Of a stretch of 64,000 nt of DNA, positions 38,068-49,410 are shown piece by piece. The notes beneath the pieces were generated by a model. It was given only the letters and a program-made list of their open reading frames with translations, did no database searches and had not been told where the DNA came from. A program made the position numbers and the translations under genes. The DNA is from Scenedesmus sp. ARA3 (Eukaryota > Chlorophyta > Chlorophyceae > Sphaeropleales > Scenedesmaceae): contig RWJK01000419.1 in assembly GCA_004335835.1 (NCBI GenBank), positions 30,006-94,005 on the forward strand, in the 5' to 3' direction. Positions within the stretch are counted from its first letter, which is position 1. Each line of letters begins with the position of its first letter.

Positions 38068-41000
38068 GTGTCAAACCTCACAATGCTTGAGGGCCGGCAG
38101 CTCAGCCAGCACCTGCCACACCTTGTCATCAAGCATGCTGACCTGCAGGGTGGATCAGCAGCAGCAGCAGCAGCAGCAGCACTAGAGGTTGAGTCAAAGT
38201 GGCGCTGCCCAAGCTGGCACCTGCCACTCGTGACCACGCATGCGCAGCATATTCATCCACCCGGCAGAACCGCCTCTCACCTCACCTCTACATCCATCTC
38301 TGCTGCAGCAGCAATCACAGCTGCCACAGGCCCCTCTCACCAGTTCGTTGCCATCGTCCCACAGCTGATAATGACAACTGGCGCAGCACGCCACAGTTGC
38401 TTCTGCACGCAACAGTTGCTGCTGCAAACAGATATCGCTGCTAGAGGCAACAAGTCTTGCTGCCGCGGGCACCTGTTGCTTCCAAAAGCAACAGATCCGC
38501 AGCTGCGCCCGATTTTGCCGAACAACAACCTAATTGCCCATGACAAGGCAGGGTAAGGCCAACCCGCGCCTCTCACCAGTTCGTTGCCGTCGTCCCACAG
38601 CTGCTGCAGCTTCAGCGCCGGCGAGGGGTGCACAAACACAGCAAAGGGGCTCAGCCCGTGGAACTCGGCTGTCCTCACACCCAGCTGGCCTTGCTGCTAC
38701 CCACCTGCCCTTGATGCTACCCATAGCTACAGCGAGCATTGGAGCAATGATGCTTTCAGGCAACGGCTCCCACAAAAAGCACCCTGATTCCCAATATTAG
38801 ACATGATAAGGCCAACCCGCGCCTCTCACCAGCTCGTTGCCATCGTCCCACAGCTGCTGCAGCTTCAGTGCCGGTGAGGGGTGCACAAACACAGCAAAGG
38901 GGCTCAGGCCGTGGAACTCAGCTGTCCTCACTCCCAGCTGGCCCTGCTCAGTGCCGTACTGCTTGCGGCCGGCCGCCCATTCTGGCGGCACACCCGGCGG
39001 CGGCGCTGCTGCTGCTGCTGCTGGGATAACTGCAGGCGCTGCCGCCTGCAGGCAAAGGAAGATGAAGATAAAGGCATCAGGGTGCGTAGCAGATGAGTTT
39101 CCGAGCCTTTTTGTTAGAATTGCACCCAGCCTGTATGTCACTGACAGCACTGCTTTGTTACGATGCCTGGGCTGACACAGATTGGCCGACACATGCCACC
39201 GCGTGCATGTCCCAGCCAGCCAGCTAGAAACTGCCAACACAACAACAGACATAACAACACTAACAGTGACAAGCCCCACCTGCACCGCGAAGCCGCCCCC
39301 AATAGCGCCGCCAATCACAGTAGCGCCTGGCGGCACCGGCGTCAGCATGCCCCCAGCCGACACAATGTACTGCTGCTGCACACCGCCCACACCAGCCGCC
39401 ATGATCACAGTGCCAGGAGGCACCCCTGCCAGCCCACCAGGAGCCACCAGCTGCACCCCCGGCGGCTGTATCAGCCCACCACCCGCCAGCAGCAGCAGCC
39501 CCTCAGCCGAAACAGGCCCCCCTGCTGCTAGTGCTGCTCCACCCAGCAGCCCTATGCCGCCTGCTGCTGCATACTGCTGCTGCTGCCGCGGCGGCGGCGG
39601 CGGCTGGTGATCGTCCTCGTATCTGTCATAACCGCCGTCATAACCGCCGCTGCGGCGGCTGCCTGGGTGATCTGCGCCGCCTAAACTTGGATATCCCGGG
39701 TAGCTGCGGGGTGTCGGGCCCCCTGCTGATGCTGCTGCGCTGCCGCTGCTGTAGCTGCCGCTCGGGGCTCCGTACGGCCCACCGCTTGATCGGCTGTGGC
39801 TGCCTGGTGGTGGGCCGTAGCCGCGGGCGGCTGCTGTTGCTTCAGGGCCTGCTACTGACTTGACTGTGGATATGAACAGCGCGGAGGGGTTGCGCACCTC
39901 TGAAAAGTCATGGCCACCATACCTGCGCAATCACAATGTAGTTGAAAGATTACATCATGGCACATCGTGAAAAGCCTTGATTTATAATTTTAACATCATT
40001 GAAAGCTCCTGGAGTTACTCAAAGGCCAAGGTACATGCACAACTACGCACAATGCTTGACTAGGTGGCTGGCAGCTGTGGCCGAAACACACCGTGCATGC
40101 TGAGGCGCGCGCTGTGCAGCAGCAGGGTGGTGCATGGCTTTTGACGGCAAGGCGATTGCAGTGCGGTTTGTGCGATGCCAGAGACGCGTAATCGCGTGTT
40201 TGCTCCCTTGACAACAGTCAAGAGCAGGGAGTCAGCTACATGCCTGGAACACAAACTACACGGTACAGCGCGACAAAACAACCACCTCACACGGCTCCAG
40301 CACTGCAACGGCTTTTGCACAGCAGGCATCACACGAACTGCCAGAAATAATGTTATAACAGTGTGTGCAGCCGGCCGCATACCTCTCCAGAACTGCAATG
40401 GCTGTTGCTGGGGGCAGGTTGGCCAGAGTGTCCATGCAGCCCTTATCAAGATCACCTCCCCTGATGGAGCCTGCAGGTCAAGGTAAGCAAACCAAGCAAA
40501 CATTGTAGCACAGTAAGGGTTCACACTGATGACGCATGAGCTGGTGCAGTCACCCACCTGCTGTTATGATCTGGTTGAGCTTTTGCTGCTGCTTTCATGG
40601 TAAATTGCTGGTTTTTAGTTGCCATCAAGCGCCTGCTGCAGTGACAAGCTGCTGCAGCCGCCCACTGCCTGTCATGAGCTGGTTCAGCTTCTGCTTTGAA
40701 TATATGTTGCTATGCGCAAGCTGCTGTCATGTGCTGCTGCCGTCGCCCACCTGCTGTCATGAGCTGGTTCAGCTTCTGCTGCAGCTGTGTAGGTGAGACT
40801 GCTGCTGCTTTCTAGGTGCTGCTGAACGTATGCTGCTGTCATGAGCTGCTGCAGCCACCCACTGCCTATCATCAGCTGGGTAAGCTTCTGCTGCTGCTGC
40901 TGTCAACACGTCATATACTGTAGCGTCAGCTGCCGTTGACCATGACCTGGCGCAGCCACCCACCTGCTGTCATGAGCTGCTGCAGCCACCCACTGCCTGT

Positions 41001-41176
41001 CACGAGCTGGGTAAGCTTCTGCTGCTGTTGTTAACACGTCATATACTGTTGTTTCAGCTGCCGTTATGACCTGGCGCAGTCACCCACCTGCTGTCATGAG
41101 CTGGTTGAGCTTGGCCTGCACCTCTGGCTGCAGCTGCTGCTTGTTGGCCAGGTGGGCCTTGCGCTTCAGCGCGCCT

Positions 41177-41226
<50 letters not shown>

Positions 41227-43653
41227 GGCGGTCTCAGCACAGATCAGCAAATGCACAGATTGGCAAATGACACACATTCCCTTGTGAGTTGTAACAGGTG
41301 CCGCGTGTTGCTGTGGTGTAAGCACTGCTGACGATGGTACGCTGATACATCACAATACAACCACCCCTTGCCTTGAACGGGAACATGAAAATGAAGCCGC
41401 ACCTGCCAGGTAGGCGCGCCTGTTGCGCACTGTGCTGAAGTCGGCTTGGCTGTAAAACCCACAAAACCCCACAAACAAAATCCCACGCAACAACAGCAGA
41501 CAGCCTTCAAAGCCCATGGTGATTGCAGGCTACAAAATCAAACCGCATCTGCAGGGCAGGCGCGCCACGAGCAACCAATAGTGCACACACTTGCTGCAGC
41601 AGGCGGCCGGCAAACTGCATCAACAAACACTTGCAGAACAACCATTACAAAACAAGCCGCACCTGCCAAGTAGGCGCGCCGGTTGCGCACTGTGCTGAAG
41701 TCAGCCTGGCTGTAGTGCTCCAGGATCTCCAACGCTACAGCCGCATCAAACTTGCGCAGCTCAGCTACGTTGCGCTCATCCAGGTCCTCAGCTTGCAGCT
41801 GCAGCAGATGATGACATACATATTGTAATAGAACAGAACACGTGTGGCTGGTGCGCGTGTGAGGCTCGTCCTGTTCTTTGGCTTGCAGCTGCAGCAGCGC
41901 AACAGCAGCACAGACAAGCCAACCAGCACTGATGCAGCTGCTGCGCCAGCATGCAGTGTTTGTGTTCAGCATGCGCGTCAGTGAATCGGTTTGCGCAGCC
42001 ACAAACCCTAGAAAGGCTGCGGTATTCAATCAAGTTGTGTCAGATGCTGATGCGACCAAGTCCTGTCGTTGAGGACATTCATGCAGCAGCTGTTATGCTG
42101 CACTGCACCAAGCCTTACGACACACCAATACATTGCAGTACTGTGACTTAGTTGTGACGTCAGCAACTTGTCCGAGGTTGCAGGAGCGCCATTGTCAGCT
42201 TGCGCACACTGTGGCTGCCTGCAAGCGCGCTGCATGCTGACAATGAGCTTGCGATATGTGGTTGGGTCTTGCCAGTGCAAGCGTTTTCAATTTGCATTGG
42301 AGGAAGGTGGGTACTGTGCATCGTATAAAGCCTCCAGCAAATATTGTTAAACATGCTCTTGATTGCTATCAATCATGATAATGTTTAAATATTGTTAAAC
42401 ATTGTTCTGGCAGCTGTATACGATGCCCCAGCACGCATCCTGCCTCCCTGGCGCTTGGCAAAGGACTTATGTTGACATGTTGATGAGCGAGCAGAGCAGA
42501 CATGTGTTGGTGACAGAAGTCACACCGCTGAACGCCAGTTTCGCAGCATAGTGCCATGTGCAGCAGCCCAGCAGCTGATCGAAGTGCACAGCATTACAGC
42601 ATTACAGCAAGCAAGTAAGCAGCAAGTAAGCAAGTAAGCACGCAGCAGCTGCGGCAGCATGCACGCCAACCAGCAGTCGCTGTGCTGTCTATAACTTGAG
42701 CACATTCTGGCAAACGTATGCTGGTGCTGCATGCGCACACATGCTTCAAGCAACGCAAGGCAGCAGCACCAACAGTTGCATGCCTCAGCTTGCCAAGGTG
42801 ATTCCCTGCTGCAGCTGTGTATGTGTGCCGGCTGTGTTTGACTCATGCGCTGCATTGCCAATACGTTATGTTTTGCTCAATGCCTAGATTATGTGTGATA
42901 GGTACCCAGACTGAAACTGCAAAGTGCTGCAGCATGCAGCAGCTGTGCTCTGGCATGCCTCAGGCTGCACAGCGCAGCCCTGAGCATGCCCAGCTGAACA
43001 TGCAGTCAAAAGCAAACTTTGCCATCCAGACTATGTGATTGCTGCTGTTCTGGCTATCATTTGGTCGCTGGTGTCGAGAATCGTACGTGCCATGATGAAC
43101 AGCGCAGTGAGCGGGCCGACTGCTGTCATGTGTGCCGCATGTGACTGTGTCTTGCAGAATCCATGTCTGCCCTGCATGACGCAGGCAACTGCTACGAAGC
43201 AATCAAGACATGCAAGTACGCAGGGAAAACCACTCTGAACCACCCCCAAACCCGCATGATGCAGCTGGAAGCAATCGAGCTGCGCCGCCGCTGCTGCTGC
43301 TGCTGCCATGGCACTGCTGTGCTGATGACCGATGCTGCTTATCCAGGACAGCTGCTGCTATTCAATCGGCCTACCATTCCGTCGTCGAACATCGAACGAA
43401 GCTTGATTCGCACGGAGGGGTCCATAGATTCCAGAAAGTCTGCACATGTACAAAGACAGTAGCTCTGCATCAGCTGAGTCCCAGGCTGACCGAAGCGAGC
43501 GACATGCTGTCGGCACGACACGAGCGGTTGTGTTTGATCGATATGCATATCCAGGTGCGTTTGCCGGCGGTCACCTTCGATCCTGAACGACTTTGCAGGC
43601 CTGTCGTTTCCAGGGCCCAACCCTGCCTCGTGTGCAGTGCGTTTGCCGTCCAT
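35536..43653 (-). CDS. Four-module hnRNP-Q acidic-domain (AcD/NURR) RGG protein
   Basis: Exons read 43653-43575, 43439-43375, 41798-41663, 41174-41088, 40470-40383, 39922-39280, 39045-38830, 38015-37878, 37625-37525, 36889-36659 and 35785-35536, in unbroken phase, for 677 aa. In human hnRNP Q/R one acidic domain precedes three RRMs (family knowledge). Here four related modules are seen. Module 1, residues about 27-105, has LDERNVAELRKFDAAVALEI then FSTVRNRRAYLAG. Module 2 is at about 108-172 (LDKGCMDTLANLPPATAIAV, FSEVRNPSALF). Module 3 is at about 415-484 (LDDKVWQVLAELPAPEALAI, RNINAYFM). Module 4 is at about 585-660 (FDEGVVATLERLPHDDALAV, GVRNLPAYIMGICKRY). Between modules 2 and 3 is a Gly/Pro/Gln-rich stretch with hydrophobic repeats. 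RGG/GGG clusters lie before and after module 4. I find no RRM motif. An RNA-linked role is inferred. The first in-frame ATG is at 43653. Confidence 0.78.
35840..36050 (-). repeat. Upstream echoes of the AcD-gene last exon start
   Basis: Minus-strand copies of DHAPLLRAEHFDEG and the following residues lie at about 35850-35917 and 35977-36046, ahead of the true exon start at 35785. Both keep the CAG acceptor. Confidence 0.9.
36250..36585 (-). repeat. Downstream echoes of AcD-gene exon 10 end
   Basis: The exon end coding RLLPPAQRAKAEELCR plus donor recurs at about 36474-36530 and 36252-36312, after the true donor at 36659. Both copies also carry part of the preceding GGG-rich coding sequence. 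Confidence 0.88.
37100..37524 (-). repeat. 206-bp tandem units derived from AcD-gene exon 9 end
   Basis: On the plus strand the unit contains TGTGGCTAAA, a stretch with AAACATACACGTGGACATAA, and a copy of the exon end coding GPPGRAGYGGRGYDR. Unit starts at 37201 and 37407 are 206 bp apart. A shorter, older copy covers about 37085-37190. The true exon ends at 37525. Confidence 0.9.
38335..38700 (-). repeat. Downstream echoes of AcD-gene exon 7 end
   Basis: A long copy at about 38577-38690 encodes AEFHGLSPFAVFVHPSPALK and the residues to the donor. A short one at about 38335-38362 keeps LWDDGNEL. The true donor borders 38830. An upstream echo of exon 8 start lies at about 38092-38144. Confidence 0.9.
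40540..41087 (-). repeat. Ladder of decayed donor-end copies of AcD-gene exon 4
   Basis: At least seven short plus-strand copies of the motif CACCTGCTGTCATGAGCTGG (minus strand: exon end KLNQLMTAG plus the GTGGGT donor) occur between 40545 and 41010, in varying states of decay. The intact exon end is at 41088. Many also carry an AGCTTCTGCTGC extension. Confidence 0.85.
41177..41224 (-). repeat. Sense-CTG tract before acceptor of AcD-gene exon 4
   Basis: CAG repeats on the plus strand read CTG on the coding strand and end in the acceptor AG at 41175-41176. Equivalent tracts are at 38025-38063 and 37628-37650 in the same gene. Confidence 0.9.
41400..41580 (-). repeat. Downstream echoes of AcD-gene exon 3 end
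   Basis: The end YSQADFSTVRNRRAYLAG with its donor (true end 41663) recurs well preserved at about 41402-41450 and badly decayed at about 41537-41575. Confidence 0.88.
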
Positions 43654-44700
43654 GACCGCGATGGCTGTCGTGCACGGACGATCTGCTGTTGCTAACAGGA
43701 CGTCGGCCACCGCATAGCCTGCTGGTTGAGCGAGCTACCCCTGCTGCTAGAGTGGCGCCCCTCCAGTCGCTGTCAGCACAGATCGTGCGCCTGCCGCCCA
43801 AAAACAATTTTGATATCGGTTAAACTCCAATTGAACTGGCAACCATAGTCGAAGCTTGCGTGTCAAGCCGCTGACCAGTTCCCTCCACTGCTGCTTGAAC
43901 AGCACAACCTGGATACAAGCTTGCCAAACGCTCAGCAGTCTCTTAAGAACGAAACAACAATCTATTTGGTGCTGATACAAGGATTGTGCAAAAGAAGGCA
44001 CAGGGCGTCGTGTGTTCCTGTGGTCCAGCACCCTGAACCACTGCTGTGACGCCAGCTGGGACGCTTGCAGCACTCTCAGAGTCCGCAGGACGAGAACTAC
44101 AGGCCTGTACTAGGCAAGGGAAAGGTTAATAACAGCAGAACGACAAGTACTTGTTGAATTGCTCGAAATACTGAATCTCATGCGCCGTTACGCTCTGGGC
44201 TGCTCAAGAACAATTATTCATTGCTGAAGGAGCGCACCACACTGGCAGACGCTCCACGGCCGCAATTACTAAGTGTTGTGCTCGTTCAATGGAATAGTTC
44301 ATTCTGATCTTATAACGAGATGCATGAACACCCTGTACTAGAAGGCTGTCATGTGCCTGTGAAGTGCACACCATCGTCACCACCATCATCAAGGAATGAC
44401 AGGGATGTCTGCCAAGTGCTAGAGGGCCAAGATGCCTACTTCGACCTCTGCTATACAGACACGCACTGGTTGACAAGCATCGCTGTACGCCTGCAGCCAA
44501 CAAGGCTCCCGTCACCCTCCTGGGGTTGTGTCAGCTGTTACTTGCTGGTAATGTAACAGAGGTTGAGTCATGCACAGCTGCACCGTGTTCAGAAGAGGCC
44601 AGCAGCGCGTTGAAAGGCTGAATGTAAGGGACTGTATCTTGTACGTGAGTTGCAGAAGCTTTACGAAGCCTGGGCTGTCAGTGATAACCTCTTGGCAACC
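43654..44700. promoter_or_regulatory. Divergent intergenic region between AcD gene and succinyl-CoA ligase
   Basis: The two start codons point away from each other across 1047 bp, so both promoters must lie here. A TATAA near 44311 is the only obvious AT-rich candidate. No coding region is supported. Confidence 0.4.
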
Positions 44701-46537
44701 ATGGTTCGCTGTCAGCAGGCATTCAGGTGTGCATTTCGAGCTGTTTCGGTCATCTAGTTTTACACAGTACTGCTGCTGATCTCTTCTCTTTGGCAGGGCC
44801 CTGTCTGCAGCTCTCAACCAGGCAGCAGCGGGCTTGCGACAATATTCCCAGGTAACCACTTTATACGCTGCTGATCTAAGCACGTTGCCTCTTAAAACGT
44901 CGTGAAAGCACATCAGATATTTTCCTGTTTCCGGATGCATCCCGTGCCATGCCACGTCGAGTTGACGAGAGCCCTACATCTCGGTCGTTTTGCAACTTCC
45001 CGATCTGGTTGCAGGCAGCACAGCCGGCTGTGTTCGTGGACAAGAACACAAAGGTTATTTGCCAGGGTATCACGGGCAAGAACGGCACCTTCCACACAGA
45101 GCAGGTCAGTGAGCAGCAGGTCCTGCTGGTGCTGAGGAGCAGCATGTTGATCTGCTACGCCGTGCTCACGCTGTCTGCAGCGCCATTGCACCCGGCAGTT
45201 GTTTTCTATGCAGCTGTCTGTCCTAGAGTCGCAAGCACAGCTCCCTTTACAGCTACTTCTAGTTGCCGCTTCACTGCGGCATGGTTCACTTGCCTCATCG
45301 GCCCTGCCGAGTCCCTAAATACCAACAGTCATCCAACCCAGCCTCAGTCACTTCCTCCCACACAACAACACCCTGCTACCGCGCCCGCCACAAACCATTG
45401 CAATTCCTTCACACTCACCGCACCTTCCTGCAGGCAATCGCCTATGGTACGCAGATGGTGGGTGGTGTCACCCCCAAAAAGGGAGGCACCACTCACCTGG
45501 GGCTGCCAGTGTTCAACTCAGTGGCCGATGCCAAGGCAGCAACCGGCTGCAACGCCACAGTGATCTACGTGCCGCCGCCGTTTGCAGCAGCAGCGATTCT
45601 GGAAGGAGTCGAGGCTGAGCTGGACCTGGTTGTGTGCATCACAGAGGGCATCCCGCAGCACGACATGGTGCGCGCATACATTATGTGTGATGTTGTTCTT
45701 GCTTTTCAGCAGCAGCTAGCACTACTGTGTGAGAGCCAGCAGCATGGGCTGCAGCGGCCAAGCATCCCTGTTTGATTATACAAGCAAAATAGCGGTGCAG
45801 TGTGAGCAGCAGCAGCAGCAGCAGCAGCAGCCATCCTGGAGGGCGTTGAGGCTGAGCTGGACCTAGTGGTGTGCATTACTGAGGGCATCCCGCAGCACGA
45901 CTGGTTGGTATCTGTGTGATGTTTGCTGTTTGGTTTGTTTAAAGCACAGTCAAGCAAGTAACAGCACGGGGCGGGAAGCAGCCGGGGGAGCGGCAGCTGC
46001 AATGGGTGGACAGTGTTTTGCATACGGCGACGTCGCAAGTGGCTAGCAGCCCAGTGAGAGCAGCAGCAGGGGTTGTAGTGTGGGCTGGCAGCAGGGGGTG
46101 AGGCTGAGCTGGACCTGGTGGTGTGCATCAGAGTGGACATCCCGCAGCACGACATGTTGTTCGTTCAGTGTGAATGCAGCAGCAGCAGCAGCAGCAGCAG
46201 CGGCGGCAGCAGTGGCAACGAGGGCAACAACAGGCATAGCATGTCATGATGTGCCAATGTTCATCTAGCAGCTGGCAGTGCAGCAGCGACTACAGCAGCA
46301 GGAGCAGCAGCACGGCGTAATGCGTGAGCGTGCAGCTGGTAGATAGCAGCTCAGTGAGAAGAGCGGCGGCAGCGGCAGCAGCAGCAGAGTGTTTTGTGTG
46401 ATTGGCTGGGTAGGTGGCTGGGTGGGTGACTGGTTAGCTGCCACCCACTGGTGGTGGTGGTGGTTGCTTTGAAATGGGGGCAGCTGGCGACCAACGTGTT
46501 TGGATTTGCATACAGCCTGCAGTCATCCATGTGCATT

Positions 46538-46585
<48 letters not shown>

Positions 46586-46966
46586 GGCTGCTGCTGGCGT
46601 CAGGTCAAGGTGAAGAAGGCGATGAGTGAGCAGAGCAAGACGCGGCTGATCGGGCCCAACTGCCCCGGCATCATCAAGCCAGGGGAGTGCAAGATCGGCA
46701 TCATGCCGGTGAGCCGGCAGTTTGGCGTCTTGCGGTGCTAGCTTCTGCTACCATATGTTCATGCTCATAGTGGGCTTCAATCAGATGTTGTCAGACGCCG
46801 ACGCAACAGCAGCAGCAGAAGTGAAGGTCAAATTGTGCAGCAGGGTTGCGTGGCTGAAGTGCGAGTTAGCCAAACAACTGCAGTTGCTGCATATGTGAGC
46901 TTTTTTGCCTGAGCAATGCTCACCTGATTAGTTCATGATCAGTAGCTAATACAGCTATTATGCCGC

Positions 46967-47008
<42 letters not shown>

Positions 47009-49159
47009 AGGGCTACATCCACAAGCCAGGAAAGATCGGCATCGTGTCGCGCTCAGGCACACTCACCTACGAGGTGCGCAGCAGCAGCAGAGGCAGCAGC
47101 AGCAAGAGGCAGTCGCCGCAGCAGCAGCTGCAGCAGCAAACTTGGTAGCACTGTCCTCAATGTTCAGGAAATCAAGCCGGCAGCAGCTCTTTTGCCTTCT
47201 TAGCAGATAGGGTCATGAATTTGGTGGTGCCCCGTCTTCTCTCTGTGAAGTACGTATTTAATGCAATGTATATGCTGCAGGCCGTGTTCCAGACCAGTGC
47301 GCAGGGCCTGAGCCAGTCCACTGTGGTGGACATAGCAGTGTCTGGCAGGAAGTACGGAGATGAACACTTGTACCATTGTGCTATTTTCTCTTTTGTCCTG
47401 CAGGCCGTTTCCCAGACCAGTGCGCAGGGCCTGGGCCAGTCCACTGTGGTGGACATAGCAGCGTCTGGCAGGCAGTATGGAGATCAACACTTGTGACATT
47501 CTACTTTTTTCTCTCTGTCCTGCAGGCTGTGTTCCAAACCAGCGCGCAGGGCCTGGGCCGGTCCTCAGTGGTGGCATAGCAGTGTCTCAGGCTGCAGCTT
47601 GCAACAAACCATCACCCTCCTGGTGTTCCACGCTCTTCTCTTTCGCAGGCTGTGTTCCAGACCAGTGCGCAGGGCCTGGGCCAGTCCACGGTGGTGGGCA
47701 TAGCAGTGTCTGGCAGGAAGCACGAATTTATACACTTGTAACATTCTGAAATTCTCTCTCTGTCCTACAGGCCGTGTTCCAGACCAGTGCGCAGGGCCTG
47801 GGCCAGTCCACAGTGGTGGGCATTGGGGGTGACCCCTTCAACGGCACCAACTTTGTTGACTGCCTGGAGAAGTTTGTGAAGGACCCACAGGTGATGGTTT
47901 GCATAGTCCTCTGCGGTTTTGTGTTTTTATTCCTGCTTCTGGCTGTTTCACACTGCCTTCCAGGGCACCAAATTTGTGGACTGCCTGGAGAAGTTTGTCC
48001 AGAACCCACAGGTGAGGAATTCGACTTGCAAAGGTACGTGGGTGGTTGGGCACCTACCTACCTACCTACCCACCTACCTGCAAAGGACCCCTGTTTGGCC
48101 CTGCTATCCTGTTATGACGGGCAGGGGACCCCTCCAACGGCACCATGATGGATGTGCTGCAACATGCCGGTTCTTTTGTATCTGTTTCTGCTGCTGCTTA
48201 TTCTGCTCTTGTGCAGGCCAACACCAGCTGCTGCATCTGTCGGAGCAGCACCGACATGCGCAGCACATTCAACCAAAAACATGCCGCTGCTGCTGCTGCT
48301 GCTGCCGCTGCTGCAGACCGAGGGCATCATCATGATTGGTGAGATTGGTGGCACAGCGGAGGAGGAGGCTGCAGAGTTCATCAGGGCCTCAGGCACACAG
48401 AAGCCAGTGGTCTCCTTCATCGCAGGTGAGGGCGGCGGTGTTATCTGATAGCTAGCTGTGTAACTATGTAATGTAATGTGATGTAATGTAATGTAATGTA
48501 TGTGACTCGGTAGCCAGCAGCCAGGGGCTTCTGGTACAGCCGGTGACGGCAGTGGTGCGTTGTAAACATTGTTTAGCATCCAGCAGCCAGTTGTGTCCTT
48601 CATTGCAGGTGAAGGCAGTGCTGTCAAGTTCCTTAAAAGTCAACATCCAGATGACTCTTGTTCTGTTGCATCCAACCCTTTGACCCTTGTTCTGCAGGCC
48701 TGACCGCGCCGCATGGGCCACGCGGGTGCCATCATCAGCGGAGGCAAGGGCTAAGCCTCAGATACAATCATGCCAATCTCTCATTTCCACTAAATCAAGT
48801 TCTGTTGCGTCCCCTTCATGGCTGCTGCCACGCAGGCCTGACCGCGCCTCCTGGTCGCCGCATGGGCCATGCTGGTGCCCTCATCAGCGGAGGCAAGGGC
48901 AAGGCCACAGACAAGATCACAGACAGTCCTCGCCTGCACTAAACCATGCTCTGCCACATCCAACTTGTGCTGTGCTGCAGGCCTGACCGCGCCTCCTGGT
49001 CGCCGCATGGGCCATGCTGGTGCCATCATCAGCGGAGGCAAAGGCAAGGCCACAGACAAGATTGCTGCTCTGGAGGCTGCAGGCGTCACCATCAGCCAGT
49101 CACCCGCGCAGATGGGCGTCACCATGAAGCGCGTGATGCAGGAGCGCGGGCTGCTGTGA
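44701..49159 (+). CDS. SCLA1: Succinyl-CoA ligase (ADP-forming) subunit alpha, mitochondrial
   Basis: The alpha subunit of the TCA-cycle enzyme that interconverts succinyl-CoA and succinate with ATP formation, working with a beta subunit in the mitochondrial matrix. Exons are 44701-44726, 44797-44851, 45015-45104, 45434-45667, 46604-46708, 47011-47073, 47771-47890, 48317-48425 and 48981-49159, for 326 aa. The first 27 residues ([20 protein letters not shown] then GLRQYSQ) form an Arg-containing presequence. The CoA-binding N-domain has [14 protein letters not shown] and [11 protein letters not shown]. Next come [58 protein letters not shown] and [14 protein letters not shown]. The phosphorylated active-site His is H279 in [15 protein letters not shown]. 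Length is normal for the family. The first exon rests on phase, ATG and splice sites. Four decoy copies precede the seventh exon. Confidence 0.95.
45830..46160 (+). repeat. Downstream echoes of succinyl-CoA ligase exon 4 end
   Basis: [20 protein letters not shown] (true exon ends 45667) recurs at about 45832-45903 almost intact. A second copy at about 46098-46156 is altered ([11 protein letters not shown]). Confidence 0.92.
47281..47770 (+). repeat. Four upstream echoes of succinyl-CoA ligase exon 7 start
   Basis: Copies of acceptor plus [15 protein letters not shown] start at about 47281, 47404, 47527 and 47650, each 121-123 bp apart, then the true exon at 47771. All four extra copies depart from the exon at the same point (CATAGCAG followed by TCTGGCAGG or a variant), so one junction was amplified. 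The first two are joined by an open frame; the third has a one-base deletion. Confidence 0.93.
47960..48013 (+). repeat. Downstream echo of succinyl-CoA ligase exon 7 end
   Basis: Encodes [16 protein letters not shown] then GTGAGG, against [16 protein letters not shown] at the true end 47890. Confidence 0.92.
48580..48950 (+). repeat. Echoes around the last intron of succinyl-CoA ligase
   Basis: A downstream echo of exon 8 end (VVSFIAG plus donor) lies at about 48588-48615. Upstream echoes of the last exon start at about 48699 (a deletion of several codons, then a stop) and about 48837 ([20 protein letters not shown]). The true exon starts at 48981. Confidence 0.9.
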
Positions 49160-49197
49160 ACTACTCGGTTGGAACAGCTGTGAAGTTCACGGTTTAA

Positions 49198-49275
49198 GGC
49201 GTCACCATCAGCCAGTCACCCGCGCAGATGGGCGTCACCATGAAGCGTGTGATGCAGGAGCTCGGGCTGCTGTGA
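49198..49275 (+). repeat. Copy of succinyl-CoA ligase C-terminal coding end after the stop
   Basis: [20 protein letters not shown] plus the end and stop is repeated 39 bp after the real stop, with one R-to-L change. Further fragments of the same end run to about 49410. Confidence 0.9.
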
Positions 49276-49410
49276 AGTTCGCAATGAGTCCTGCTGTGAA
49301 GTTCGCAGTGAGTCCTGCTGTGCAAGTTGCAGCGAGGCGTGCTGCAGCGCTGTAACTTGCAACTGGCCGTTATTTTGAAGCGCGCGCTGAAGGAGCGCGG
49401 GCTGCTGTGC

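Noticed and set aside
44201..44700. Earlier start for succinyl-CoA ligase
   Set aside because: No upstream ATG gives an in-phase join to the exon at 44797. The ATG at 44701 does, and yields a presequence.
47215..47496. Open frame joining two succinyl-CoA ligase decoys
   Set aside because: Repeats the same 15 residues twice with intron-derived sequence between. No family member has such a repeat.
48466..48503. TGTAA/ATGTA microsatellite, and the TG and CTAC runs at 1698-1718, 31603-31632 and 48054-48080
   Set aside because: Simple repeats within introns with no sign of function.
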